A stretch of DNA of 39,866 bases from Phycisphaerae bacterium (GCA_030745875.1 JASLNT010000033.1:1-39866); one strand, 5' to 3'. Shown: positions 31,366-39,866, counted from the stretch's first letter. A program made the numbers and translations. The notes: generated by a model from the sequence alone, not told the origin.

Positions 31366-32613
31366 ATGATTCTGATCGGAGTAGCATGGCTGTTGGTGTT
31401 GGCCATTGCTTTATACCAGTCGCTTCACGGTCTGTTCAGCGCGGTGATAATGGCGTTGCTGACTACGATATGTGCGGTGGTTGCACTGGGAACTTACGAG
31501 TACCTTGGCGAGGCTTTCCTGTACGCCAACCAGCCCGCCTCCGCCGACGCCATTGCTCTGACCGTGATGTTTGTGATCCCGTTGCTCGCCCTGCGCATGG
31601 GATTCGACAGGCTGATCCACGGTAATGCGCCTCTGGGCAAGTGGGCTGACCGAACGGCTGGCGGAATTATCGGTCTGTACATCGGTACGGTTATGGTCGG
31701 TATCCTGACCATCGTGCTTCAGATGCTGCCTTTCGGAAGCAGCATTATCGGTTACAAGCCTTACGACAGCACCCTCCAACGCGCCGATCGCATTTACTGC
31801 GACGAATTCGCGCTTGGCGTGTTCCAGTCCGCCACCGGGCTCGCGTCTGACCGCTCCTTCACGAAAATACACGACAATCTGCTGCTCGAACTGTTCTGCG
31901 CCCGCAACACATCCGGTCTGAACGGGCGCATAGACGCCCCGACAAGCGCGCTGAAGATCACTGAAGCTTATCTACCGGGCAAAGCGTGGGAGAAGGTTAA
32001 GTGGTACGATGGGTTGAAGGACAATCCGCACTTACAGGGCGGAAAGTCCAAAGTGCTGATTGTGAAAGTCGCCGTGTCGCACTCGGCGCGCAGCGCCAGG
32101 AAGGGAGACGGCTGGTTCCGCCTTCCGGCTACGCACTTCCGCCTGGTGAACGGGGCGGGGGTAAGCCTCTACCCCTTGGGACGCCTGGAGGATGCGGGGG
32201 ATGAGTGGGTGCTTATGCGCACGAAACCGGTAAACGGTAAACCGGATATGACCGGTCTGCATGTCATAAGGCTGCACAAGAGCGAACCGCAGCAGGAGAT
32301 TCTTTGGGTCTACCGGATACCCCAACCGCCTGACGATGAAACCGCTTTCGACGGTTCGGAGGCAATAGACGCCGACGAAGCCAAACTGATCAAGGAAGAA
32401 CAGGCTAGAATGCATGCGGCGGACTATATGGTGTTCAGACGCGTATCCAGGGTCAACGTTCCCGTGCCCACGCCCGATATTCTCCCGCTTACATCCGATC
32501 AAACCGCCGAACTGAAGAAGAAGACCGACGACGCAGCCAAGAAGAAGGCCGCTGCAGCGGCAGCCAGGAACAAGGCGCCCGTCCCCACAACAACCCCAAC
32601 GCTTCGCATCTGA
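31366..32613 (+). CDS. CvpA-like membrane protein with long C-terminal domain
   Basis: GGGAG lies eight bases before the ATG. The first 130 residues contain four helices: ILIGVAWLLVLAIALYQ, AVIMALLTTICAVVALG, ALTVMFVIPLLALRMGFDRL and GGIIGLYIGTVMVGILTIVL. The pattern, with a central LRMGFDRL-type loop, resembles the CvpA family (colicin V production). A soluble part of about 280 residues follows, ending in a Lys/Ala-rich coiled tail. Its function is unknown. It lies 81 bases after the pseudo-ATPase and is probably the last gene of that unit. Confidence 0.72.
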   Translation: MILIGVAWLLVLAIALYQSLHGLFSAVIMALLTTICAVVALGTYEYLGEAFLYANQPASADAIALTVMFVIPLLALRMGFDRLIHGNAPLGKWADRTAGGIIGLYIGTVMVGILTIVLQMLPFGSSIIGYKPYDSTLQRADRIYCDEFALGVFQSATGLASDRSFTKIHDNLLLELFCARNTSGLNGRIDAPTSALKITEAYLPGKAWEKVKWYDGLKDNPHLQGGKSKVLIVKVAVSHSARSARKGDGWFRLPATHFRLVNGAGVSLYPLGRLEDAGDEWVLMRTKPVNGKPDMTGLHVIRLHKSEPQQEILWVYRIPQPPDDETAFDGSEAIDADEAKLIKEEQARMHAADYMVFRRVSRVNVPVPTPDILPLTSDQTAELKKKTDDAAKKKAAAAAARNKAPVPTTTPTLRI

Positions 32614-32625
32614 GTATTCTCGGCG

Positions 32626-33372
32626 CTAATCCTCCATCCGGTGCTTTTCGGACAGGAACGGTCTCCAGAACATGTACGCCGCTTCGGGACGGCGAAGATG
32701 TCCGCCCTTGACCTTCTTCATCTCGGCAGTCGAGACGCCGTTTTGTCTAAGCCACCTGAACGCCCGCCATCCCGCGTTTTTGGTGAACACGTCGTCCTTG
32801 CCCCAGAAGATCATTATGGGCAGTTTCCTGGCCGCATCGGTCAGTTCGATACTCTCGAATATCTTGAGGCTGCTGTTTCCCCCTCTTGAGACCAGCATGC
32901 TGAACCGTTCGGGATTCCGCAGACCGACGTAGTACATCGGATATCCTCCCGCCGAGAATCCCGAGAGCATGACGGCTTTGGGGTCGCCGTTGTGCGTTTC
33001 GATTACCTCGTCGAGAATCGACAGGATGTTCCGCTCGTCCTTCTTGAGCTTGCTGTCCCACCACGCAACCGGAAGTATGCCCTCTGCGCTGCTCAGGCTG
33101 GGCGATATTAGGATGAATCCGTACTTCTCGGCGTAGTAGCGCCATTCCTTGGTCTGGCGCATCGGTCCGTCCCATCCGAACGAACCGTGCAGGGTGATAA
33201 TGATTGGCCAGGTGCGATCTTTCGTGTGATAACTGGGCGTGTAGATGTAGTACGTTGCACCGGTGACGAACTGGCGTTTTTTGACGGCCTTGACGGGCGT
33301 ATCGGGCGTTACGGGCACCGGGCAACCCGGAAGCATCCACGCCAGCAAAAGCAATATCATGTATCGTTTCAT
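32626..33372 (-). CDS. Lipoprotein alpha/beta hydrolase (esterase-like)
   Basis: ATG 33372 is chosen because GGAAG precedes it and it opens a lipoprotein signal (MKRYMILLLLAWMLPGC, Cys17); a TTG at 33387 is also in frame. The fold is alpha/beta hydrolase of the PHB-depolymerase/feruloyl-esterase kind. The oxyanion region is ITLHGSFGW, the nucleophile elbow GFSAGG has Ser140, an acid lies in FWGKDD (Asp193 or Asp194), and His225 is in GGHLRRP. It is probably an outer-membrane-anchored esterase with an unknown substrate. It meets the CvpA-like gene tail to tail across 12 bases. Confidence 0.85.
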   Translation of the reverse strand: MKRYMILLLLAWMLPGCPVPVTPDTPVKAVKKRQFVTGATYYIYTPSYHTKDRTWPIIITLHGSFGWDGPMRQTKEWRYYAEKYGFILISPSLSSAEGILPVAWWDSKLKKDERNILSILDEVIETHNGDPKAVMLSGFSAGGYPMYYVGLRNPERFSMLVSRGGNSSLKIFESIELTDAARKLPIMIFWGKDDVFTKNAGWRAFRWLRQNGVSTAEMKKVKGGHLRRPEAAYMFWRPFLSEKHRMED

Positions 33373-33521
33373 TAAGGCTTCCTGCAATAGGGGGGTTCAG
33401 GTTCGCATCATTGTATAACTCTCCGGTGAAGACTTGCAAGAAAGAGACACCGCCGTTTTGCCGATAAACAGCATACCCGATCCGCAGTTTTTCACCAGCC
33501 TGACCCGGGAGACGCCTGTTG

Positions 33522-35285
33522 ATGCTGAAAAACAGAATATCGTTCGTGATAGTGTTGATCGCCGGCGCAATAGCGATTTCTGCTGACGGGGTGCGGTCCG
33601 CCGAAGGGCTTAAACCGGACCAGGTGCTCGTGGTCGCAAACTCCAACTCTGCGGCCTCTCGCGATCTGGCGGGGTTTTACGCATCGCAGCGGGGCATTCC
33701 CAAACGCAATATCGTTCTGGTGAAAACGGTCGAAACCTACATGGTCTCCCGGAAGGATTACCAGGACAATATCCGCCGTCCGATCGTACAGGCGATGCTC
33801 GAACGCCGACTCGATCAGCACATTCGCAGCATCTGCCTGATCTGGGGCGTTCCCGTTCGAATCGCCGAAGCCTCCGCCCAGGGCTCGGATCCGCTGGTCG
33901 ATATCGAAGCGTTCGGGAGGTCCCAGGTTCGCCTGTCGCTGGCGAAAATGGCGTCTTATTACAAACTGCTGGATCTGGTGGGCCAGTCTCCCGACAAGCT
34001 CCCGGCTATTCCCGTTAACCGGATCGAGAATGTAGCGGATCTTTTCAATGCGCCTCTTCCGGCATCTCCGGCGAAAACGCCTGACGCCAAAACGCTTTTC
34101 GAGCGCCTTCGTAAAGCCGTCGTGCGAAGACAGATCAAAGTTCGATTCATGAGCGACAAAGCGAAAAAAGCAATTGCCGAACGCCAGTTGATGGCGCTGC
34201 AGCGGGAGTTGTACGGTCTGAGGGGGCTTATCAGCTACATCCGGGATACGAAGATCACCAATCCGCCCGATCGGAAGGTGCTGGATGCGATGCTGAAAAA
34301 AGTTGAAGATGGTCTGGGGCGCCTCAGACGTCCGGAGACTCCGAAAACCCTCGCCAACGCGCGCGCCAGGACCGATCTGCTCAGGCAGTCCGGCGGGCTT
34401 CGCCTCGTAGCCGGGCTTGCGACCGGGAGCGGTAAAACGACCGGCAAGACCGCAACGCGGCGCCGCAAGATCAGGAAACTCCTGTCGAAAACGACTGCGT
34501 CTGTGGACAGCGAGTTGGCGATGCTTTGGCGGGGCGATTACGATATTCAGGGCTCCCTGGATAATCCGCTTTACTGGAAGTCCCGTCCCGTCGCGGTCCG
34601 ATCCAGAGTCAAGCCCAAGGGTCCGGTCCTGATGGCCGCTCGGATAGACGCGCCATCGGCGGCGCTGGCCAGGCGGGTTATCAACGATTCGATCGCGGTC
34701 GAAAAGACCGGTCTGAAGGGCGTGTTCTATATCGATTCAGGTTTGCCTCTGCGTTTTGCGACGGCTGCCAACAACGGGGGATATCGAGCTTACGATTATC
34801 GCCTCCGCGTGCTGAATACGTTTGTGAGCAAGCACACGAATATGAAGGCGGTTCTCGACACTTCCGGAAAACTCTTCGCTCCGGGCAAATGCCCGGACGC
34901 CGCCCTGTACGCAGGCTGGTACAGTCTGAAGAAGTACGTGCCCGCATTCACATGGAAGCGGGGGGCGGTGGGGTGGCATACGGCGAGTTTCGAGGCCGCC
35001 AATCTCAGGAATCCCAAATCTCCCCAGTGGTGCCCGCAGATGCTGAACAACGGAGTGGCCGGAACCGTCGGTGCGGTCGACGAACCGCTGCTGACCGCCT
35101 TTCCGGCGCCCGAGGAGTTTTATCCGCTGTTGCTTACGGGCAAATATACTATCGCGGAGTGTTACTGGCGGACGACGCCGAGAGTCAGTTGGCAGATGAC
35201 GCTCATCGCCGATCCGCTTTACAATCCCTTCAAGGCCAATCCTCAAGTTTCTCCGAAATTATTGCCCGCCGGCCTGGCGCCCTGA
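33522..35285 (+). CDS. TIGR03790-family protein
   Basis: ATG 33522 lies ten bases after GGGAG and opens a signal peptide (SFVIVLIAGAIAISADGV). The next segment (PDQVLVVANSNSAASRDLAG, then YASQRGIPKRNIV) and ICLIWGVPVRI are typical of the TIGR03790 family. That family is known only as exported proteins in planctomycetes, acidobacteria and similar groups, with no established function. The 587-residue protein has a basic, helical insertion at about 210-330. The C-terminal half (GWHTASFEAANLR, MLNNGVAGTVGAVDEPLL, ECYWRTTPRVSWQMTLIADP) is well conserved in the family. Confidence 0.8.
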   Translation: MLKNRISFVIVLIAGAIAISADGVRSAEGLKPDQVLVVANSNSAASRDLAGFYASQRGIPKRNIVLVKTVETYMVSRKDYQDNIRRPIVQAMLERRLDQHIRSICLIWGVPVRIAEASAQGSDPLVDIEAFGRSQVRLSLAKMASYYKLLDLVGQSPDKLPAIPVNRIENVADLFNAPLPASPAKTPDAKTLFERLRKAVVRRQIKVRFMSDKAKKAIAERQLMALQRELYGLRGLISYIRDTKITNPPDRKVLDAMLKKVEDGLGRLRRPETPKTLANARARTDLLRQSGGLRLVAGLATGSGKTTGKTATRRRKIRKLLSKTTASVDSELAMLWRGDYDIQGSLDNPLYWKSRPVAVRSRVKPKGPVLMAARIDAPSAALARRVINDSIAVEKTGLKGVFYIDSGLPLRFATAANNGGYRAYDYRLRVLNTFVSKHTNMKAVLDTSGKLFAPGKCPDAALYAGWYSLKKYVPAFTWKRGAVGWHTASFEAANLRNPKSPQWCPQMLNNGVAGTVGAVDEPLLTAFPAPEEFYPLLLTGKYTIAECYWRTTPRVSWQMTLIADPLYNPFKANPQVSPKLLPAGLAP

Positions 35286-35303
35286 TTTACGGATTGCTTC
35301 GGG

Positions 35304-35957
35304 CTACTTCATGTGGGTTCTGAAGTAGGCCAGAGACGCAAGGGCCTGCTTTACGGCTTGGGATGCGGCGTTGGTGAATCCTTCGGGGTCCTGGGCGGTT
35401 CCCGCGCCGGTGTAGATGATCTTCCCGTCGGATGCATTTACCAGTCGCAGCGATACGCTGACCCAGTGAGTTACTTTTGTTTCACCGCCAGTAATGATCA
35501 CCACCGTCGTGTTCGACATTTCCCGTTGGATAGTGTAGTGCAGCAGCTCGCCGGTGACGGCGAGGTCGGCTTTGAATTCGCGTGCGATTTCGGTTGCGAC
35601 GGCGGGGTCGTAACAGTCGACGATATCCAGACCGGTCTTCTTGAGGGCTTCAGCGAGTTTGGTCTCGGACAGGTTGATCACATTCAGATTGCAGTCGTTC
35701 AGGAGACTCTGTTCGATCGTGCCTCGAAACGCCGCCCCCGAACCGGTCGCTTCTTCACTCGGCGCATCGGCCAGCGGTAAGACCAGTACTGTCCCGGCGG
35801 CGCGGAGTGCGTCGGTATCGAAGAGTTTCGGTCTTGGCGGTTCGCAGCCGACCGGGCACGCTGCGAACAGTGCGCCCAAGAGAACCGTCGCGGCCGTTGC
35901 GCCGCATCGTCGCCGAACCGATCTGCGTGTGTTCCGGGTCGCCATCGATTTTCTCAC
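35304..35957 (-). CDS. CsgG/LpoB-like lipoprotein (fourth of a set)
   Basis: The GTG at 35957 overlaps the upstream stop as GTGA; an in-frame ATG at 35945 is an alternative start. A basic N-terminus and hydrophobic stretch end in PVGC. The mature part has the CsgG/TolB-N-like pattern: TVLVLPLADAPS, a helix, LAEALKKTGLDIVDCYDP, an ADLAVTGELLHY strand and VSVSLRLVNASDGKIIYTG. This is the fold of CsgG-type and LpoB-type lipoproteins that work at the outer membrane. It lacks the membrane-spanning insert of true CsgG. It is the last gene of four coupled lipoprotein genes. Confidence 0.77.
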   Translation of the reverse strand: MRKSMATRNTRRSVRRRCGATAATVLLGALFAACPVGCEPPRPKLFDTDALRAAGTVLVLPLADAPSEEATGSGAAFRGTIEQSLLNDCNLNVINLSETKLAEALKKTGLDIVDCYDPAVATEIAREFKADLAVTGELLHYTIQREMSNTTVVIITGGETKVTHWVSVSLRLVNASDGKIIYTGAGTAQDPEGFTNAASQAVKQALASLAYFRTHMK

Positions 35958-36565
35958 TGCCCGCGCTTCTGCTTGTAGAACAGTTGCAGCGGTTTGATTG
36001 CTCTTTCAGCGGCGATTTCAGCGGCCTTGGTGTATCCTTCGCGGTCAGCTCCCTGACCGCTGCGGGCGTAGATGACCCGCCCGTCGTCCACGGAGACGCC
36101 TCGTATGCTGAGTCCCACGCGGTGGGTGTATTTCGTCTCACCTCCCGATATTATCGCCACGCCGACGTGTCCGTAATTCTGCTGGGCGTCGTACTGGGTG
36201 ACGTCACCGAAAATAACCATGTCGGCTCCGGCGAGTTTGCCTATTGTCGTCGCCTTGGACGGATCCAACGTACCCCGGAAGTCCTTTTCCTTGAGGATTG
36301 TCGCCAGGCGAGACCGCTCGACGATGCGAACACCGGGCAGTTCGTACAGTTGGCCTATTACTCCGTTGACGACGATTCTACCGGATCCCCTGGCGTGAGA
36401 GCCCGGAGCATCCTGGAAAGGAAGCACCGCCATTGTTTTGACGGTCAGCAGCTTGCCCGAGTATCGCAGCGAGGTTTGCGGCTCGCAGCCGGAGCCCGAC
36501 AACACCAGCAGCGACATAGCCGCCAGCGCTGTGGCTCGCTTCAATGAGGTGGCGATTGTATTCAT
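35954..36565 (-). CDS. CsgG-like lipoprotein (third of a set)
   Basis: The signal sequence ends LSGSGC. The mature protein is the most CsgG-like of the four: KTMAVLPFQDAP, PGVRIVERSRLATILKEKDF, IGKLAGADMVIFGDVTQYD, then VGLSIRGVSVDDGRVIYARS. Its stop overlaps the next gene (GTGA). The upstream neighbour ends 34 bases away. A role in envelope assembly or stress sensing is possible; no curli-type substrate gene is visible. Confidence 0.82.
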   Translation of the reverse strand: MNTIATSLKRATALAAMSLLVLSGSGCEPQTSLRYSGKLLTVKTMAVLPFQDAPGSHARGSGRIVVNGVIGQLYELPGVRIVERSRLATILKEKDFRGTLDPSKATTIGKLAGADMVIFGDVTQYDAQQNYGHVGVAIISGGETKYTHRVGLSIRGVSVDDGRVIYARSGQGADREGYTKAAEIAAERAIKPLQLFYKQKRGQ

Positions 36566-36599
36566 CGTGCCTGGGCCTTTCGCTGTTCTTAAACTACTT

Positions 36600-37208
36600 C
36601 TATTTCTGTGCCTTCAGATAGGTCTCCAACGGTCCCATGGCTTTGGCGAGAGCTTCAGACAACGCCTGGTCGTTGGCTCGCCCCCTGGCCAGGGCGGTGT
36701 GATTGTAGATCGTCATGCCGTCTTCAGTTCGCAGCATTCGCAGTTGTATGCTTCCCGAGCCCCGGCGCGTGGCGAAATGCCTCGCGAAACTGACACCCTT
36801 ACCGGCGGCCGAGGGAAGACCTTTCTTGTCCGAGAGCGCAACCGAATACCCAATTGTTCCGGTCAGCACGGCTTGTGCGCCGGCTTTACGAGCCATCTTC
36901 ACCGCCTGCTGATCGGTCGGCGAGGCCCCGGAGCCCGGTTTCAAACGCCAAAGCGACGGCGCGATCAGGACTGCGAAATCGTCGCTGCCCGCCATTTGCA
37001 GTTGCAGCCTCTCGGCGGCCATCTCAGCCACAATCGGATCGGTTGACCGGTCAAGCGAGGCTTGCATGGGAACGACCATGAGTTTGTGCACTTTGGCGAG
37101 GGAGACCTTGTCAAAAACGGTCGGTTTGACCCCGGCGCACCCGCAGAAGCAAATCGTCCCGATCAGGGCGACCAGAAGCGCTCTTTTATGTGAAGTTCTT
37201 TTTCTCAC
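36600..37208 (-). CDS. CsgG/LpoB-like lipoprotein (second of a set)
   Basis: The start is GTG 37208, overlapping the upstream stop as GTGA. The lipobox is CFCGC. The mature part has HKLMVVPMQASLD, MAAERLQLQMAGSDDFAVLI, ARKAGAQAVLTGTIGYSVAL and IQLRMLRTEDGMTIYNHTAL, following the same strand-helix order as the other three. Sequence identity among the four is low, so they look like anciently diverged paralogues. Confidence 0.75.
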   Translation of the reverse strand: MRKRTSHKRALLVALIGTICFCGCAGVKPTVFDKVSLAKVHKLMVVPMQASLDRSTDPIVAEMAAERLQLQMAGSDDFAVLIAPSLWRLKPGSGASPTDQQAVKMARKAGAQAVLTGTIGYSVALSDKKGLPSAAGKGVSFARHFATRRGSGSIQLRMLRTEDGMTIYNHTALARGRANDQALSEALAKAMGPLETYLKAQK

Positions 37209-37825
37209 GGTGCGGCGCCTTTACTGCTGCCGGCTCGGGCGAGGAATTGGCGCAGTTCATCTATGCACAGAGACGTCGCCTGGAGCACGGCCGGTCCGTA
37301 GCCCATGTCGCTCTTGGCTGAACCTGTGCCTGAATAAACCAGCTTTCCGTCGGGCCTGACGATCATTGTGCGGACCGTGACCCAGTATTCACTGGTCGTC
37401 CACGAACTCGACCCCAGCAGAAACGATCGGCTGCGAGTTTTCTTGGTGAAGTAGTAGTCCGTAACTTCGGGCAACACCAGCAGGTCGATATCGAGCTTTT
37501 TGGCGAGAGCGGTTGACGTTTCTCCGTCCCATGGGTCTCCGCGATCGGCGAGTTCTTTGCGCAGATGTCCGCCTCCGGTAACGTGATATCGCTGAAGGTT
37601 GGCCAGTTCGGTTATCATCACGCCGGCCTGCATTGCTCCGGCCTGGCGTCCGTCAGGTCCCGGCGCGCCAACGCCGGGCAGGACGGTAAGTGTGCGGCTG
37701 TTGAGCAGCGCGTAACTGTCGTAGACATGTGTCGAGGGACCGCAACCGCCGACCACCATCAAGCTCATGCAGCTTGCCAGCAGAACTCCGCGCCCGGACA
37801 ATCTGAACTGATGCGTATTCACCAT
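37205..37825 (-). CDS. CsgG/LpoB-like lipoprotein (first of a set)
   Basis: ATG 37825 is preferred over the upstream frame opening at 37873 because it starts directly into a lipoprotein signal (VLLASCMSLMVVGGC). The mature part has SRTLTVLPGVGAPG, a helix, NLQRYHVTGGGHLRKELADR, KLDIDLLVLPEVTDYYF and VTVRTMIVRPDGKLVYSGTG, which match the common pattern. The gene starts the four-gene leftward unit and is divergent from the dehydrogenase gene at 38030; their promoters must lie in the 200 bases between. Confidence 0.75.
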   Translation of the reverse strand: MVNTHQFRLSGRGVLLASCMSLMVVGGCGPSTHVYDSYALLNSRTLTVLPGVGAPGPDGRQAGAMQAGVMITELANLQRYHVTGGGHLRKELADRGDPWDGETSTALAKKLDIDLLVLPEVTDYYFTKKTRSRSFLLGSSSWTTSEYWVTVRTMIVRPDGKLVYSGTGSAKSDMGYGPAVLQATSLCIDELRQFLARAGSSKGAAP

Positions 37826-38029
37826 GTGCGGTGTTTCCCGTACACAAGTTGACAACGCCCAAGCCGCCCTCATTGAAGCACCAGCCTGTACTTGGATGAT
37901 ATCGGCAAAGTATGGGGTTTGCTAGAGATGGTTCCGGATATTTCACGACCCCGCGGGAGCCTCCTTTTTTGCTCAAGGGGCTTGAAAGCCTGCTGTATTT
38001 CGATATGGTTTATTATTGGAGATCAAGAT

Positions 38030-39100
38030 ATGGAAACGATGCAGGGCGTAGTGCTTCCGGGCGATAGTACAATCCGGTTCAATGAGTTTCCCGTACCCGA
38101 ACCAGGTCCCGGGCAGGTGCTGGTCAAGGTCATGGCCTCGAGCATATGCGGAAGCGATATTCGAGCGATCTATCGGGAGCATCTCGGCAAGGGGCCCGAG
38201 GCGTACCAGGGCGTTATCGCCGGGCACGAACCGGCCGGACGGATAATAAAGGTCGGACCGAACTGCAAGAGATACAAAGAAGGCGATCGTGTTGTGGTCT
38301 ATCACATCGCCGGATGCGGATCCTGCGACGATTGCAAGCACGGTTACATGATCTCGTGTCAAAGCACCGAACACCGCCGGGCTCACGGTTGGCAGCGAGA
38401 CGGCGGGCACGCCCCGTACATGGTGGCGGAAGAGAACACGTGCGTGAAATTGCCTGACTCGCTGAGCTACATTGACGGAGCCTTCTGTGCGTGTGGTTTC
38501 GGGACGGCTTGGGAGGCCCTTACCCGTATAGATGTCAGCGGGCGAGACAATCTGCTGATTACGGGGCTGGGTCCGGTCGGGCTGGCTGCGGCTATGATCG
38601 GAAGGGCGCTGGGAGCAGGCGTGATCATTGGGACCGACATCTCAGCGGCTCGCCTCGCCCTTGCCAAAGACAAGGGGCTTGTCGACTATGCATTCAATCC
38701 CAACGAGATGAACGAAGAACAGATGCTCGACGAGATCAGGAAACTCACCGGAGGAAAGAAATGCGAGAAGTCGATCGACTGCTCGGCCGCTCCGTCGGCG
38801 CGCGTACTGGCGCTTAAGGGTACTCGCCAGTGGGGCAAGTGCGCGTTTGTCGGCGAGGGCTCCAATGTTGATTTCGACGTCTCGCAAGTGCTGATTCACA
38901 ACCAGATCACCCTGTACGGTTCGTGGGTGACTTCGCTGAAACATCTCGAGGATCTTGTGGAATTCCTCGATCGTCACAAACTAAATCCGGAAAACACCAG
39001 TACGCCCGATATGTTCCTGCCGCTGTCCGAGGCGGCTAGGGCGTACGATCTGGCCGACAAAGGGCAGACAGGCAAAGTGTGCATCGTGTTCGACGATTAA
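38030..39100 (+). CDS. Zinc-dependent medium-chain alcohol dehydrogenase
   Basis: ATG 38030 follows GGAG by eight bases; the longer upstream frame has no ribosome binding site. The 356-residue MDR protein has catalytic zinc ligands Cys40 (SICGSD) and His66-Glu67 (GHEPAG). The structural zinc site is Cys96, Cys99, Cys102 and Cys110 ([11 protein letters not shown]). The Rossmann motif GLGPVG is at 179-184 with Asp203 (GTDIS), which favours NAD over NADP. Family resemblance is to sorbitol/threonine-type dehydrogenases. The substrate cannot be told from sequence. Confidence 0.92.
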   Translation: METMQGVVLPGDSTIRFNEFPVPEPGPGQVLVKVMASSICGSDIRAIYREHLGKGPEAYQGVIAGHEPAGRIIKVGPNCKRYKEGDRVVVYHIAGCGSCDDCKHGYMISCQSTEHRRAHGWQRDGGHAPYMVAEENTCVKLPDSLSYIDGAFCACGFGTAWEALTRIDVSGRDNLLITGLGPVGLAAAMIGRALGAGVIIGTDISAARLALAKDKGLVDYAFNPNEMNEEQMLDEIRKLTGGKKCEKSIDCSAAPSARVLALKGTRQWGKCAFVGEGSNVDFDVSQVLIHNQITLYGSWVTSLKHLEDLVEFLDRHKLNPENTSTPDMFLPLSEAARAYDLADKGQTGKVCIVFDD

Positions 39101-39350
39101 CTTTTGACGCGGTGCTCGGGGCTGGGGAGAGCTCTGTAGACGGCGTTCAACTCCTTGTATGATAAGAGAATACAGCTCGTTGTCTCCGTTGTTTGCGATC
39201 GATTATTTCGACCGTGTCGGGTGCTGGCTGGCATGCAGCGGGTTGCGAAACGGACGCGTCGGTTTGCGTTCGAATGGGCCTGGAGCATTCAAGGCCATTC
39301 TCGGGTGAATAAAATCTCGCCCATCATCCTTGGATTAATCGAAGTTATAC

Positions 39351-39380
39351 TGGAAAAGAGGATAGTATTCCGATTATAAT
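39351..39380 (+). promoter_or_regulatory. Promoter of the Rrf2-family gene
   Basis: TATAAT at 39375-39380 is a perfect -10 box. TGGAAA at 39351-39356 lies 18 bases upstream as a weak -35. The leader to the ATG at 39461 would be about 75 bases long. Confidence 0.45.
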
Positions 39381-39384
39381 ACTA
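39363..39384. promoter_or_regulatory. Possible autoregulatory operator of the Rrf2 regulator
   Basis: TAGTATT (39363-39369) and AATACTA (39378-39384) form a perfect seven-base inverted repeat around eight bases and overlap the -10 box. Rrf2 proteins such as IscR often repress their own promoters by binding dyads placed this way. The assignment is inferred from position. Confidence 0.4.
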
Positions 39385-39460
39385 GTTGTGAATTAATTAA
39401 CGATCCTTGCTGAAGTCGCAGTTGCTTCGGCGCAGGCCATCGGAACAAGGAGTTTGGAGC

Positions 39461-39866
39461 ATGGCCACAGTTTCCCAGAAATGTCAATATGCGTTGCGAG
39501 CAGTCTTGGAACTCGCCAGGCGATTCGGGGGCGGTCCAACGTCGGTGGCGGCGATCGCCGAGGCGCAGGCCATCCCGCAACGTTTCCTGGAACTGATTAT
39601 AGGCGAACTTCGCCAAGCCGGTGTCGTTGCCTCAAAGCGAGGCGCTCGCGGCGGGTATGTGCTCTTGCATGAGCCCGATGAACTGAGCGTATCAGACGTG
39701 ATGGCGGCCGTTGACAGCAACTACGATCCGGTGGACTGCGAGCCCTGCGGTGGAAACAGAGACTGCCCGCTTGCCGGACACTGCAGTTTTGTAGACTTGT
39801 GGCAGCGCGCCGGAAGCGCCATCCACGAAGTATACAATGAGACCACATTTCAGAATCTCCTGGAAG
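39461..39866 (+). CDS. Rrf2-family Fe-S transcription regulator, cut by the window end
   Basis: ATG 39461 follows AAGGAG by eight bases. The visible 135 codons have no stop. The N-terminal winged helix (KCQYALRAVLELARRFGG, IAEAQAIPQRFLELIIGEL, SKRGARGGYVL) is typical of Rrf2/IscR proteins. Cys96, Cys102 and Cys108 are spaced C-x5-C-x5-C, as in the IscR cluster-binding site, with an additional Cys93 just before. The protein probably senses Fe-S status, redox state or nitric oxide. Its target genes may lie beyond the right edge. Confidence 0.92.
   Translation, partial: MATVSQKCQYALRAVLELARRFGGGPTSVAAIAEAQAIPQRFLELIIGELRQAGVVASKRGARGGYVLLHEPDELSVSDVMAAVDSNYDPVDCEPCGGNRDCPLAGHCSFVDLWQRAGSAIHEVYNETTFQNLLE

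Larger units (their letters stand above)
39101..39460. other. Intergenic region upstream of the Rrf2 regulator
   Basis: This is about 360 bases with no convincing gene. The right half becomes AT-rich and holds the likely promoter and operator of the regulator (39351-39384). The left half shows only G-rich DNA after the dehydrogenase stop; I see no terminator. Confidence 0.45.

Overview
The window most likely comes from a planctomycete-type bacterium (Planctomycetota, perhaps a Phycisphaerae-like lineage). This is inferred from gene content, not from a marker gene. The clues are a Cys-type sulfatase with a Tat signal, a neutral-ceramidase-like protein fused to a LamG-like domain, a TIGR03790-family protein, an ECF sigma factor followed by a zinc-ribbon Ser/Thr kinase, a formylglycine-generating-enzyme-like (SUMF1) protein, many short lipoproteins, and hybrid type IV pilus / type II secretion genes in GC-rich DNA. 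No rRNA, tRNA, transposase or CRISPR array was seen.

Region 1 (1-13226) is a type IV pilus / type II secretion (T4P/T2S) locus. A secretin and a TPR lipoprotein run rightward. They converge on a leftward set: GspH-like and GspG-like pseudopilins, then a tightly packed operon read from 13226 down to 5230 (pilM, pilN, pilO, a PilP/GspB-like gene, a GspE/PilB ATPase, a PilT ATPase, PilC/GspF, and GspI- and GspJ-like pseudopilins). About 600 bp of non-coding DNA and a very GC-rich hairpin set the pseudopilin pair apart. No prepilin peptidase is present here.

Region 2 (13227-18589) starts with an intergenic array of seven 51-bp tandem repeats. After it come a promoter module, a 40-codon leader ORF whose stop overlaps the start of an ECF sigma factor (TAGTG), a transmembrane Ser/Thr kinase, a lipoprotein and two small membrane proteins.

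Region 3 (18690-26871) is accessory. It holds a polytopic membrane protein, a SUMF1-domain protein lacking one catalytic cysteine, a roughly 300-bp nested inverted-repeat element, a lipoprotein made of an isolated SecD P1-head domain, and a divergent sulfatase / ceramidase-like pair. The promoter module of region 2 recurs before the SUMF1 gene and, more diverged, before the SecD-head gene.

Region 4 (26954-32613) runs rightward: a four-TM protein, hisF, a second PilT-like ATPase, a membrane-anchored GspE homologue whose ATPase motifs are all degenerate, and a CvpA-like protein. It is the best candidate here for an undescribed assembly.

Region 5 (32626-39866) holds a lipoprotein alpha/beta hydrolase, a TIGR03790 protein, four coupled CsgG/LpoB-like lipoproteins, a zinc-dependent MDR dehydrogenase, and the start of an Rrf2-family Fe-S regulator cut by the window end.
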